NCBI RefSeq assembly: GCF_018130385.1
Contig: NZ_JAFCLU010000013.1
Location: 124,001-188,000, forward strand
Origin: Bradyrhizobium sp. AUGA SZCCT0283
GTDB lineage: Bacteria; Pseudomonadota; Alphaproteobacteria; Rhizobiales; Xanthobacteraceae
DNA length: 64,000 bases
Direction of reading: 5' to 3'
Positions 34,331 through 42,469 of this stretch are shown here, piece after piece (positions within the stretch are counted from its first letter, which is position 1; every line of letters begins with the position of its first letter). The notes under the pieces were generated by a model that was not told where the DNA came from, made no database searches, and saw nothing but the letters and a program-made list of their open reading frames with translations. The position numbers were made by a program, and so were the translations under genes.

Positions 34331-34945
34331 TTACGGCTGCGTGCGTCCGGTGGCCTGATCCGGACGCCACATCTCGAACAGTTCTTCGGCGCTGACCAGA
34401 TCGATCTGCCCGTGAAACCGCGTCCGGTACATGGTCATCAGCGCATCGTGGCCGGCGTCGGAAGAGCTGCACAGCGCGTCCTGCACGATGACGACGCGGA
34501 AGCCAAGGTCGACCGCGCCGAGCACGGTGGAGAGCACGCAGACGTCGGTCTCCGCGCCCGACACCACCACCGTCCCGACGTGTCGCTCCACCAGCAAATG
34601 ACCGAGCCGTGAGCCGAAGAATGCCGAATAGGCGGGCTTGTCGACGACCAGCGCCGGCGGCGAATAGCGCGCAAGCTGGGGCACGATATCAAGCGCACCG
34701 GGTGCGAGATTGCCACGCGTCGCGCGTTGCCATTTCGTGAAATAGGCCTGCCACTGGCCGCGCCGGTCTTGCGGCTGTTGCGGCGTGATGAAGCGCGTGA
34801 ACACCGTCCGTTCCGTGTACCGCGCGCAGATATCCGCGATAACCGGCAATACCCGTTCCATCCATGGCGTTTCCCATACGCCGCCTTTGGCGAAGATGTT
34901 CTGCATATCAATGCACAGATGCGCTGCGTCGGTTATGCTGGCCAT
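34331..34945 (-). CDS. Cysteine hydrolase (isochorismatase-like)
   Basis: 204-residue hydrolase with a visible catalytic triad: Asp in HLCIDMQNIF, Lys in VVDKPAYSAFFG, and Cys in VSGAETDVCVLSTVLGAV. The cis-peptide segment GAETD precedes the Cys as in the family. Members include nicotinamidases, ureidoacrylate hydrolases and others; I cannot choose. The start is the ATG of MASITDAAHL; the frame extends 46 codons upstream through sequence that is not protein-like. Confidence 0.87.
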   Translation of the reverse strand: MASITDAAHLCIDMQNIFAKGGVWETPWMERVLPVIADICARYTERTVFTRFITPQQPQDRRGQWQAYFTKWQRATRGNLAPGALDIVPQLARYSPPALVVDKPAYSAFFGSRLGHLLVERHVGTVVVSGAETDVCVLSTVLGAVDLGFRVVIVQDALCSSSDAGHDALMTMYRTRFHGQIDLVSAEELFEMWRPDQATGRTQP

Positions 34946-35135
34946 TCGTCGGTCCCTGGGCTCATCGGAAGGGCTAATTCGGCGAGCCGGGACTGGTTTC
35001 AAAGCCAGAGAGGGGAACGGCCGCGGCCGTTGCCGCGTTGTTGGCGAGATTTGGTCAGGTGAGGCTACTTCGCGCGCCACCAAGGCCTAGTCTCGCCGCG
35101 TGATCGCCGTCCTTCGGCGCAGGTTGGAGGTTCTC

Positions 35136-35399
35136 GTGCCGATGAACAACGATGCCGACGATCTGACCGCAGCCGTCCGCCACGCGTTGGAGACGACGCG
35201 TGCCACAGCCGCATGCCCGTTCCATTGGGATGTCATTATCCGCGTCGGCGATGACGCCGCCGAAAGTCACGCGTTCGAGCGGGTCAGGAAAATGATCAGA
35301 AGCGATGGGACGACGTGGGCATCGGAAGCCATCAGGGCAGAAATCGGGCGCCAGCTCGGCGAGGCCGCAGATGGTCAATGTCCCCGGTGTGAGAAGTGA
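35136..35399 (+). CDS. Hypothetical protein (87 aa)
   Basis: Small soluble protein, unrecognised. The sequence includes ALETTRATAACPFHWDVIIRV and ends DGQCPRCEK, with a CxxC that may bind metal or be redox active. GGAGG lies 5 bases before a GTG (MPMNNDADDL), which I use as the start; an ATG two codons on is possible. It stands alone between two minus-strand genes. Confidence 0.6.
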   Translation: MPMNNDADDLTAAVRHALETTRATAACPFHWDVIIRVGDDAAESHAFERVRKMIRSDGTTWASEAIRAEIGRQLGEAADGQCPRCEK

Positions 35400-35446
35400 C
35401 GGCGAATATCCGCGGGATACAAGCTTCGCTCGCAATACGAACGAAC

Positions 35447-36352
35447 TTATTCCCCCGCCTCGATCCACTCGGCCGCCCCGCGCCATAGCGTGTCACGATG
35501 TTCGGGCCTGAAGAATCCCATGTGCCCGATCCTGCTCGCGCCGGTATCGGCCGGCGTCACCGTGATGATTTCCGGCTTGATCGAGGTAAATCCCGAGCAC
35601 AGCAATTCGACCGCGGGCCGCGTCGCCCAGGGATCGTCGGACATGCAGAGCGCGCGCAACGCGCCCTGGTATTTCGGAAAATTCTGCAAGGCTGCGAGCC
35701 TGGCGTCGTCGAACAGGTAGCGCGGGCTCATCACCCAGCCGACCCATTGCAGGAAGGCGTCCTTCGGCAGGTCCATGCCGAGGCCGGCCTTGCCCGGCAT
35801 GTAGCCGAGCGCGCGGGTGAGCGGGAGGCCGACAAAATTCAGCATGGCGTAGACGCGGTAGCGCTCCGGCGAGGCCATCAGTTTCCAGTAGCCGGCTTGG
35901 GCTGCAATGAACAGCGCGCGCGAAATCTCCGAATTGTTCGGCAACAGGCCGAGCGCTTGGCCGCCGAACGAATGTCCGACATAGGCGAAGGGGAGCGCCT
36001 TGTAGCGCTCGCGCATCCAGGCGACCGTGGCCGTAATATCCTGCGCGGCCCAGTCCGACATCGAGGCCTGGAAGCCGACCAGCGATTTCGGCTGGTTGTA
36101 GCCGGTCAGCGCCTGCTGCCTGCTATCGCCGGTGCCGCGGTAGTCGTAGGTCAAAACCGCGCAGCCGCGCTTGGCGAGATAGCCGGCAAAGCCCCGGTAG
36201 AGCCTGCGGGGGACCGCGGTCGCCGAATTGATCAGGACAGCATGGCGCTTGGCCCCGCGGGGCAGAAACAGCGTCGCGGCAAGGGGATATCCATCCGTCG
36301 CGGGCACCGTGATATCGTCGCTAAATACGTCGTCCAGCCTCGGCTCGGCCAC
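35447..36352 (-). CDS. Alpha/beta hydrolase (serine aminopeptidase S33-like)
   Basis: 301-residue alpha/beta hydrolase. It shows TYDYRGTGDSRQ, the nucleophile elbow YVGHSFGGQALG and a late histidine in SRIGHMGFFRPEHRD, giving a complete Ser-Asp-His set in principle. Similar proteins are annotated as esterases or S33-type peptidases; the substrate is unknown. GGAG lies before a GTG start (VAEPRLDDVF). The frame is open 11 codons further upstream, where a second GTG is possible. Confidence 0.85.
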   Translation of the reverse strand: MAEPRLDDVFSDDITVPATDGYPLAATLFLPRGAKRHAVLINSATAVPRRLYRGFAGYLAKRGCAVLTYDYRGTGDSRQQALTGYNQPKSLVGFQASMSDWAAQDITATVAWMRERYKALPFAYVGHSFGGQALGLLPNNSEISRALFIAAQAGYWKLMASPERYRVYAMLNFVGLPLTRALGYMPGKAGLGMDLPKDAFLQWVGWVMSPRYLFDDARLAALQNFPKYQGALRALCMSDDPWATRPAVELLCSGFTSIKPEIITVTPADTGASRIGHMGFFRPEHRDTLWRGAAEWIEAGE

Positions 36353-36457
36353 CGTGTTCTCCTGCCAGCTTTTGCGAGCGGCCACAGCAAAAGCGAAATC
36401 GGCTTTTGCTGCAAGGGCTTGTCAGGACTACCGGAAATCTAACTGGCGGTGAGCGTA

Positions 36458-36575
36458 AGGCCTGTGTATAAGGCGGCCTTCACAATCGCTTGCCCGGCAA
36501 CGCCGAAGGCTTCGCCGGGTTTTTCAATTCCCCGTCCGCCGAAGGTTTAGCGAAGGCGGATAAGTAGCGGTTTTT
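36458..36575 (+). promoter_or_regulatory. Leader of the DAHP synthase gene with terminator-like hairpin
   Basis: Three stems lie between the hydrolase and aroG genes: AAGGCC/GGCCTT starting near 36459, CCCGGC (36493-36498) with GCCGGG (36514-36519) followed by five T (36520-36524), and TCCGCC/GGCGGA just after. The middle one looks like an intrinsic terminator on the strand that reads into aroG, 68 bases before its ATG. No upstream plus-strand gene needs it, so attenuation is conceivable. No leader peptide was found. Confidence 0.45.
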
Positions 36576-36592
36576 GCTCAGGAGTTAACGTC

Positions 36593-37981
36593 ATGTCCGA
36601 GCGGTGGACGCCCGATAGCTGGCGCACCAGGCCGGTGCTGCAAGTGCCCGATTATCCCGATGCCAAGGCATTGGCCGATGTCGAGGCGCAGCTCGCCACG
36701 TTTCCGCCGCTGGTGTTTGCCGGTGAGGCCCGCAACCTGAAAAAAGCGCTGGCCCGGGTTGCCGCGGGCGAGGCCTTCCTGCTGCAGGGCGGCGATTGCG
36801 CCGAGAGTTTTGCCGAGCATGGCGCCAACAACATCCGCGATTTTTTCCGCGTGCTGCTGCAGATGGCCGTGGTCCTGACCTATGCCGGCGCGCTGCCGGT
36901 GGTGAAGGTCGGCCGCATCGCCGGACAGTTTGCAAAACCGCGTTCGTCGAACACGGAAAAGATCAATGGCATCGAGTTGCCAAGCTACCGCGGCGACATC
37001 ATCAACGACATCGCGTTTACGCCGGAAGCGCGCATTCCCGATCCGCAGCGCCAGCTGATGGCGTACCGGCAGTCGGCGGCAACGCTGAACCTGCTGCGCG
37101 CCTTCGCGACCGGCGGCTTTGCCAATCTCGGCAGCGTGCATCAGTGGATGCTCGGCTTCCTCAAGGATTCCCCGCAGTCGCGGCGCTACAAGGAGCTGGC
37201 GGACCGTATCTCGGACGCGCTGAATTTCATGCGCGCCTGCGGGCTGGATCTTGAAAGCCATCCCGAACTGCGCGCCACCGATTTCTACACCAGCCATGAG
37301 GCGCTGCTTTTGGGTTACGAGCAGGCCTTCACACGGGTCGATTCCACCACCGGCGACTGGTACGCGACCTCCGGCCACATGATCTGGATCGGCGACCGCA
37401 CCCGCCAGCTCGACCACGGCCATGTCGAATATTTCCGCGGCATCAAGAACCCGATCGGCCTGAAATGCGGCCCGTCGCTGAAGCCGGACGAACTGTTGAA
37501 GCTGATCGACATCCTCAACCCCGACAACGAGCCCGGACGGCTGACGCTGATCAACCGCTTCGGCTCCGACAAGGTCGGCGACCATCTCGCGCCGCTGATC
37601 CGCGCGGTGCAGCGGGAAGGGCGCGTCGTGGTCTGGTCCTGCGATCCCATGCACGGCAACACCATCACCTCGACCTCGGGCTACAAGACCCGCCCGTTCG
37701 ACCGGGTGCTGTCGGAGGTGAAGTCGTTCTTCGCCATCCACGCGGCGGAGGGGACGCATGCCGGCGGCGTTCACCTGGAAATGACCGGGCAGGACGTCAC
37801 CGAATGCATCGGCGGCGCCCGCGCCATCACCGACGAGGACCTCAACGATCGCTATCACACGGTCTGCGATCCGCGCCTCAATGCCGAACAATCGATCGAT
37901 ATGGCCTTCCTGATCGCCGAACTGCTCAAGCAGGAACGCGCGGGCAAGGAAAAGCTGATGCCGGCCGCAGCGGGACTCTGA
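36593..37981 (+). CDS. 3-deoxy-7-phosphoheptulonate synthase, class II
   Basis: Type II (plant-like) DAHP synthase of 462 residues, the entry enzyme of the shikimate pathway. Landmarks are GEARNLKKAL, QGGDCAESF with the metal-binding Cys, GRIAGQFAKPRS, the pair WIGDRTRQLDHGH and GIKNPIGLKCGPS, and the metal-ligand segment VVWSCDPMHGNT. The length matches the class. AGGAG is 8 bases before the ATG. A diacylglycerol kinase gene follows after one base, so they share a transcript. The leader carries a terminator-like hairpin. Confidence 0.95.
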   Translation: MSERWTPDSWRTRPVLQVPDYPDAKALADVEAQLATFPPLVFAGEARNLKKALARVAAGEAFLLQGGDCAESFAEHGANNIRDFFRVLLQMAVVLTYAGALPVVKVGRIAGQFAKPRSSNTEKINGIELPSYRGDIINDIAFTPEARIPDPQRQLMAYRQSAATLNLLRAFATGGFANLGSVHQWMLGFLKDSPQSRRYKELADRISDALNFMRACGLDLESHPELRATDFYTSHEALLLGYEQAFTRVDSTTGDWYATSGHMIWIGDRTRQLDHGHVEYFRGIKNPIGLKCGPSLKPDELLKLIDILNPDNEPGRLTLINRFGSDKVGDHLAPLIRAVQREGRVVVWSCDPMHGNTITSTSGYKTRPFDRVLSEVKSFFAIHAAEGTHAGGVHLEMTGQDVTECIGGARAITDEDLNDRYHTVCDPRLNAEQSIDMAFLIAELLKQERAGKEKLMPAAAGL

Positions 37982-37982
37982 T

Positions 37983-38336
37983 TTGCTGCGACTCTGGCGG
38001 GCCACCATCAACACCCGTAACGGCCTCGCCTTTGCGATCCGATCGGAGCAGGCCGTCCGCGAGGAACTGTTTGCGCTGGCGCTGTCGGTGCCGCTGGCCT
38101 GGCTGGTCGGCGCGAGCGTGATGCGCCGGGTGGAACTGGTCGCGGCGGTGGCGTTCGTGCTGGTGGTCGAGATCCTCAATACCGCGATCGAGAAACTCGC
38201 CGACCGGCTCACCACCGACCACGATCCGCAGATCGGGCGGGTCAAGGACATGGGGTCGGCGGCGGTCGGCGTCGCGCTGCTGATGGCCGGGGCGTTCTGG
38301 CTGTTTGCCGTCGCCGAACGCATAGGCGCGTTCTAA
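37983..38336 (+). CDS. dgkA: Diacylglycerol kinase
   Basis: 117-residue integral membrane enzyme that recycles diacylglycerol to phosphatidic acid. Three helices and the catalytic motif EILNTAIEKLADR with the essential Glu/Asn are plain, as is the amphipathic N-terminus NTRNGLAFAIRSEQAVREEL. It starts with TTG one base after the aroG stop; family length supports this. No good ribosome binding site is seen, so translation probably depends on coupling. Confidence 0.93.
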   Translation: MLRLWRATINTRNGLAFAIRSEQAVREELFALALSVPLAWLVGASVMRRVELVAAVAFVLVVEILNTAIEKLADRLTTDHDPQIGRVKDMGSAAVGVALLMAGAFWLFAVAERIGAF

Positions 38337-38381
38337 AGCGAGCAATTGCAGTTTGCTCTTGTGCAAGGCACCATCGCTCCC

Positions 38382-40133
38382 ATGACCGAACCAACCTTCA
38401 AGATCACGCTGGCGCAGCTAAACCCGACGGTCGGCGACGTCACGGGTAATGCCGCCAAGGCGCGCGCCGCGCGCGACAAGGCCAAGGCCGACGGCGCCGA
38501 TCTCGTGGTGCTGCCGGAATTGTTCATCTGCGGCTACCCGCCGGAAGATCTGGTGCTGAAGCCCGCCTTCCAGGCCGCCTGCCGCGCCGCCATTGAGGAA
38601 CTGGCGCGCGAGAGCGCGGGCGGCGGCCCGGCCATGCTGATCGGCACGCCCTGGGTCGAGGACGGCAAACTCTACAATGCCTGCGCATTGCTCGATCAGG
38701 GCCGCATCGCAGCCCTTCGCTTCAAGGCGAACCTGCCGAATTACGGCGTGTTCGACGAAAAACGCCTGTTCGCGCGCGGCCCCGCCGCGGGTCCGGTGAC
38801 CGTCAAGGGCGTCCGGGTCGGCGTTCCCATCTGCGAGGACATCTGGCTTGAAGAATCCGAGGAATACGAAAACATCGTCGAATGCCTTGCCGAGACCGGC
38901 GCGGAAATTCTGGTCGTGCCGAACGGCTCGCCCTATGCGCGCGACAAGAACGATCTGCGGCTGTCGATCGCGGTGGCCCGTGTCACCGAGAGCGGCTTGC
39001 CGCTGGTCTATCTCAACCAGATCGGCGGACAGGACGAACTGGTGTTCGACGGCGCCTCGTTCGCGCTCAACGCCGATCTGTCGGTCGCGGCGCAACTGCC
39101 GGCGTTCGAGGAGAGCATCGTCACGCTGCACTGGACCAAGGGCGCCGACGGCTGGCGTTGCTCGGGCCCGGTGGTGCCGCTGGTCGAGGGCGACAAGGGA
39201 GACTACGCGGCCTGCGTGCTGGGCCTGCGCGATTACGTCCGCAAGAACGGATTCCCCGGCGTATTGCTCGGCGTCTCCGGCGGCATCGATTCGGCGCTGT
39301 GTGCGGCGATCGCGGTCGATGCGCTCGGGGCCGACCAGGTCCGCGGCGTGATGCTGCCGTTCCGTTTCACCGCGCAGGTGTCGCTCGACGATGCGGCGAA
39401 ACTCGCGAAAGCGCTTGGCATCCGATACGAAGTGTTGCCGATCGCGGACGCCGTCAACGGTTTTGAAAAAATCCTGTCCGGCCCGTTCGCCGGCCTGCCG
39501 CGCGACATCACCGAGGAAAATCTGCAGGCGCGCACCCGCGGTACGCTGCTGATGGCGATTTCGAACAAGACCGGCGCGATGGTGGTCACGACCGGCAACA
39601 AATCGGAAATGTCGGTCGGTTACGCCACCATCTATGGCGACATGAACGGCGGCTTCAATCCGATCAAGGACATCTACAAGACCGAAGTGTTCCGCCTGTC
39701 GAGCCTGCGCAACGAATGGAAGCCGGACGGCGCGCTCGGGCCATCGGGCGAGGTGATTCCGGTCAACATCATCACCCGGCCGCCGACGGCGGAGTTGCGC
39801 GAGAACCAGACCGACCAGGATTCGCTGCCGCCCTATGACATGCTCGACGGCATCCTCGAACGGCTGGTCGAGCGCGAGGAGCCGCTCGCCTCGATCATCG
39901 CGGCCGGCTTCCCGGCTGACGTGGTGACGCGGATCGACCGGCTGCTCAACATCGCCGAATACAAGCGCCGGCAGGCGGCCCCGGGCGTCAAGGTGACGGA
40001 AAAGAACTTCGGCCGCGACCGCCGCTATCCCATCACCAATCGCTTCCGCGACAATGGCAAGGCGCTGCCTGCGCCCGACGAGAAGCTGGTTGCCCGCGCC
40101 GGCCGCGCCTCGGCGGACGCGTTCGAGGGGTAG
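38382..40133 (+). CDS. nadE: Glutamine-hydrolysing NAD+ synthase
   Basis: 583-residue two-domain enzyme for the last step of NAD synthesis. The N-terminal nitrilase-fold glutaminase has VVLPELFICGYPPEDL (Glu), ALRFKANLPNYGVFDEKR (Lys) and GVPICEDIW (Cys). The C-terminal synthetase has GVSGGIDSALCAAI (PP-loop) and TTGNKSEMSVGYATIYGDMN. The ATG of MTEPTFKITL is chosen; the frame upstream of it is an extension of 12 codons without family similarity. Repeat copy D abuts the stop. Confidence 0.96.
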   Translation: MTEPTFKITLAQLNPTVGDVTGNAAKARAARDKAKADGADLVVLPELFICGYPPEDLVLKPAFQAACRAAIEELARESAGGGPAMLIGTPWVEDGKLYNACALLDQGRIAALRFKANLPNYGVFDEKRLFARGPAAGPVTVKGVRVGVPICEDIWLEESEEYENIVECLAETGAEILVVPNGSPYARDKNDLRLSIAVARVTESGLPLVYLNQIGGQDELVFDGASFALNADLSVAAQLPAFEESIVTLHWTKGADGWRCSGPVVPLVEGDKGDYAACVLGLRDYVRKNGFPGVLLGVSGGIDSALCAAIAVDALGADQVRGVMLPFRFTAQVSLDDAAKLAKALGIRYEVLPIADAVNGFEKILSGPFAGLPRDITEENLQARTRGTLLMAISNKTGAMVVTTGNKSEMSVGYATIYGDMNGGFNPIKDIYKTEVFRLSSLRNEWKPDGALGPSGEVIPVNIITRPPTAELRENQTDQDSLPPYDMLDGILERLVEREEPLASIIAAGFPADVVTRIDRLLNIAEYKRRQAAPGVKVTEKNFGRDRRYPITNRFRDNGKALPAPDEKLVARAGRASADAFEG

Positions 40134-40134
40134 A

Positions 40135-40203
40135 GCGTTTTCGAGCGAAGCTTGCTCTCGGACTTGATCCGGCGGTGGGTGCCGGTTCGCGTCAAGAAAA
40201 CGC
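40135..40203. repeat. Palindromic repeat copy D
   Basis: 69 bp, ends GCGTTTTC and GAAAACGC, starting one base after the nadE stop codon. Core AAGCTTGCTCTCGGACTTG differs from copies B and E at two positions. It lies between the convergent nadE and DUF2865 genes. Confidence 0.85.
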
Positions 40204-40227
40204 GTCAAAGAGGAATCTAGGGCGCGT

Positions 40228-41397
40228 CTACTGCTTCGGCGGGATGAAGGTCGGGCCGACGGTGCGGACCTTGTCCTTGTCGGCGGCAGTAGCTGTCGTA
40301 TCGGCCGGGGCGGCTGTTGCAGCCGGCGCGGCGGCGGTGCCGGCAGGCGCTGCGCCTTTCTTGGGCGGCGGCGGCGCACCCTTCGGCTGCGCGCGCTGCT
40401 GCATCCGCCGCGCGCTCTCCTCGGTGACGATGATGTCGCCTTGTTCGACGCCTGCCCTGTCGTCGACCGACTTCAGCGCTTCCGACCAGGTCTGGCCTGC
40501 GGCCTTGCAGGCGCAGGATGCGTTGAACTCGGTGCGGAATTTGAACGCGTTCGGCAGCGACGAATAAGGCTGGCCGTTGATCGAGACCGCCTGGTTGATG
40601 TCCTCGCCGGGATTGCGGTAGGTGAACAGCGTCGCTTCCGTCGCCGGGCAAAGTGCCTTGCAGGTCTTCTCGTCGTCCTGAAATCGCGCCTGGTAGGTGG
40701 CGAACGACACCGGGAAATAACCGCCGTCGCAGGTGCGGACGCAGACGGTGCGGAAGGTGCCGGACGGCGCGCCGAGGTCGGCGCTGGGCGGCGGCAGCGT
40801 CTGGTTGTTGCCGAACAGACTGTCGATGAAATTGCCGGGACCGCGCGCGGCGGCGGCATATTGTGGGCCGCAATTGTTCTGCGCGAGCGCCGTCAGCACC
40901 GAGCGGCGCTGGTTTTCGCGGTCGGCGCCACCGATGCCGCCGCTGCGCAGGCGCTCCAGGCTGGTGGTGATCTGGTCGAGATTGGCCCGCATCTGCTGAA
41001 TCTGGTTGTTCACGGGACCGCACTGCGCCGAGCGGCCGTTGAACAGCGAGAAGAAGCCCGAGCTTTCGCAGCCCATCCGCTTGGCCTGCAGCGTGACCCG
41101 ATCGAGTTCGGCCTGTTGCTTGGCCTGGGCTTCCTGATAGCGGCGGATCTGTTCATCCTTGGCAGGGTCGCCGGTGCCGGCGCCACGGTCGATGGTCGCC
41201 AATTGTCCTTCGAGCCGGATACAGATCGGATTGGCCTGGGCGCCCTGCTGTGGCGGGGCGTCCTGGTTCATCTGCGCCATGGCATCGTCGTTCGTCTGCG
41301 CCAAGGCGGGCGCGCCCGGGGCGGCGATGCCGAGCAGGACGAGGACGGCGCAGGTCAAAATCCGAAGGGAGAGGGCAGCGTTGCGAATTTCCAGCAT
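40228..41397 (-). CDS. DUF2865 exported protein
   Basis: 389-residue secreted protein with a signal peptide (TCAVLVLLGIAAPGAPALAQ). A coiled-coil stretch (DEQIRRYQEAQAKQQAEL) is followed by a DUF2865 region with repeated cysteines: TVCVRTCDGGYFPVSFATY, CKALCPATEATLF and FNASCACKAAGQTW. The C-terminal 75 residues are Ala/Pro/Lys low complexity. The family is alphaproteobacterial and uncharacterised; the Cys pattern suggests disulfides and cell-wall association. ATG of MLEIRNAAL chosen from homologue-like signal length. Confidence 0.88.
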   Translation of the reverse strand: MLEIRNAALSLRILTCAVLVLLGIAAPGAPALAQTNDDAMAQMNQDAPPQQGAQANPICIRLEGQLATIDRGAGTGDPAKDEQIRRYQEAQAKQQAELDRVTLQAKRMGCESSGFFSLFNGRSAQCGPVNNQIQQMRANLDQITTSLERLRSGGIGGADRENQRRSVLTALAQNNCGPQYAAAARGPGNFIDSLFGNNQTLPPPSADLGAPSGTFRTVCVRTCDGGYFPVSFATYQARFQDDEKTCKALCPATEATLFTYRNPGEDINQAVSINGQPYSSLPNAFKFRTEFNASCACKAAGQTWSEALKSVDDRAGVEQGDIIVTEESARRMQQRAQPKGAPPPPKKGAAPAGTAAAPAATAAPADTTATAADKDKVRTVGPTFIPPKQ

Positions 41398-41571
41398 ATC
41401 CGGCCATGAGAGAGCTGATCCGCGCGGCTTGTCAGCCTGATGGCGCGGCCAAGGCGGCGTTCTGCAACCAAGGCCGCATCCAATACCTGCTTCTCGGGGC
41501 AGCGTCACGTCGTTTCCGGGGCGCAGGTGTGGCAAGCCGGCCCTTGATTCTACGGGATAAACGTCTCCGTA

Positions 41572-41640
41572 GCGTTTTCGAGCGAAGCATGCCCTCGGAC
41601 TTGATCCGGGGGTGGATCCCGGTTCGCGTGAAGAAAACGC
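41572..41640. repeat. Palindromic repeat copy E
   Basis: 69 bp with perfect ends GCGTTTTC and GAAAACGC and core AAGCATGCCCTCGGACTTG; internally GATCCGGGGGTGGATC forms a short palindrome. It is next to a hairpin also seen beside copy A. Best-preserved copy in the window. Confidence 0.88.
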
Positions 41641-41653
41641 GTCAAAACAAAAA

Positions 41654-41701
41654 GCTAGCGCCCGGTTGTGATTTTCAATCAGAACCGAAAAAGGCGCTAG
41701 C
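41654..41701 (-). terminator. Terminator of the DUF3551 gene
   Basis: Outer stem GCTAGCGCC (41654-41662)/GGCGCTAGC (41693-41701), inner stem CGGTT/AACCG. On the minus strand it is followed by TTTTTGTTTT, so it is a plausible intrinsic terminator. The right arm contains the DUF3551 stop codon. Confidence 0.75.
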
Positions 41702-42005
41702 GCTGGCAGGTAATGGCGACGTATTCGCCGCAACCGCGGCCAGAGCATTTGTCGACGCCGCCGCTCGGAACCGCGCCGGTGATTTCGTCGGGATCGACGC
41801 GGCGATAGGCGGTGGCTTGTGCAAATTCCCGTGACTGGCAATAGGAGCGGGCGGCATGAGCGCCGCACTTCTCACCCCTGGCGAGGCACTCATCGACGCC
41901 ATAGCCATCAGCCTGGTTGGCGAGGATGAAGACGCGGCTGTCGGCGGAAGCGGCCGAGGCGGCAAGCAGGAAGGCACTGGCAATGAGTGCGGAGGAAAGT
42001 CGCAT
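41697..42005 (-). CDS. DUF3551 small exported protein
   Basis: 102-residue protein with a signal peptide (SSALIASAFLLAASAASADS) and a cysteine-containing mature part: LARGEKCGAHAARSYCQSREF and GVDKCSGRGCGEYVAITCQR. This spacing is typical of DUF3551 proteins, which are abundant in Bradyrhizobium and have no known function. The ATG of MRLSSAL is used; a GTG three codons upstream is possible. A near-CtrA box (TTAA-N6-TTAA) lies about 50 bases upstream. Confidence 0.82.
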   Translation of the reverse strand: MRLSSALIASAFLLAASAASADSRVFILANQADGYGVDECLARGEKCGAHAARSYCQSREFAQATAYRRVDPDEITGAVPSGGVDKCSGRGCGEYVAITCQR

Positions 42006-42289
42006 GGAGGACACCGGCGGGATGAGGAACCGCCCTCAGGAATAGGCCCAAAGTGTTAATAATGATTAACCATGAGCCCGCGGGGCGGCAGCGAATGGTG
42101 GGGGTCGGCCGCCTGATCGGCCCCAAATCGGGCACAAGCAAGGCCTTGACGGCGTCCTTCCGATACCGCAATGGTGGAACCATGAACGGTCTCCTCGCCA
42201 TCTGCAGCATTTGCCGCGAGATTATTAGCTAGCGATTCGCTGGCTGAGGCCGTCTTTTCTCCCAAACGAGATCACTGGACGCCCGGCCG

Positions 42290-42363
42290 GCAGCGCACCG
42301 GCTCTCGCATTCGCATGTTCTTGCGGCGAATGGGGGTTGCGAATGCGAGAGCCGGTGCGCTGC
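42290..42363. other. Large perfect hairpin 1 upstream of cysS
   Basis: A 26-bp perfect inverted repeat: left arm 42290-42315 starting GCAGCGCACCGG, right arm 42338-42363, loop of 22 bases (42316-42337). There is no mismatch in the stem. It is not followed by a T-run, so a plain terminator is unlikely. No homologous copy occurs elsewhere in the window. Upstream (42006-42289) I see no convincing gene. Confidence 0.85.
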
Positions 42364-42389
42364 AAGAAACCAAAAGTTTAGTGCCGCCT

Positions 42390-42445
42390 GCGATTTGAAG
42401 TTCCTGATCGGTCTCGCTGCTACCCCTGCAGGAACTTCAAATCGC
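42390..42445. other. Large perfect hairpin 2 upstream of cysS
   Basis: A 17-bp perfect inverted repeat: GCGATTTGAAGTTCCTG at 42390-42406 and its complement at 42429-42445, with a loop of 22 bases, the same loop length as hairpin 1. It ends 24 bases before the cysS ATG. The loops contain GGGGT (hairpin 1) and ACCCC (hairpin 2), which could pair with each other. Confidence 0.85.
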
Positions 42446-42469
42446 CCTCGGCACTGGGATGGGTATTCC

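Noticed and set aside
42056..42069. TTAA-N6-TTAA near the DUF3551 start as a CtrA site
   Set aside because: Spacing is six, not seven, so it was not listed as a box.
42056..42265. Minus-strand 69-residue open frame before DUF3551
   Set aside because: Starts with TTG without a ribosome binding site and has no recognisable features; treated as non-coding.
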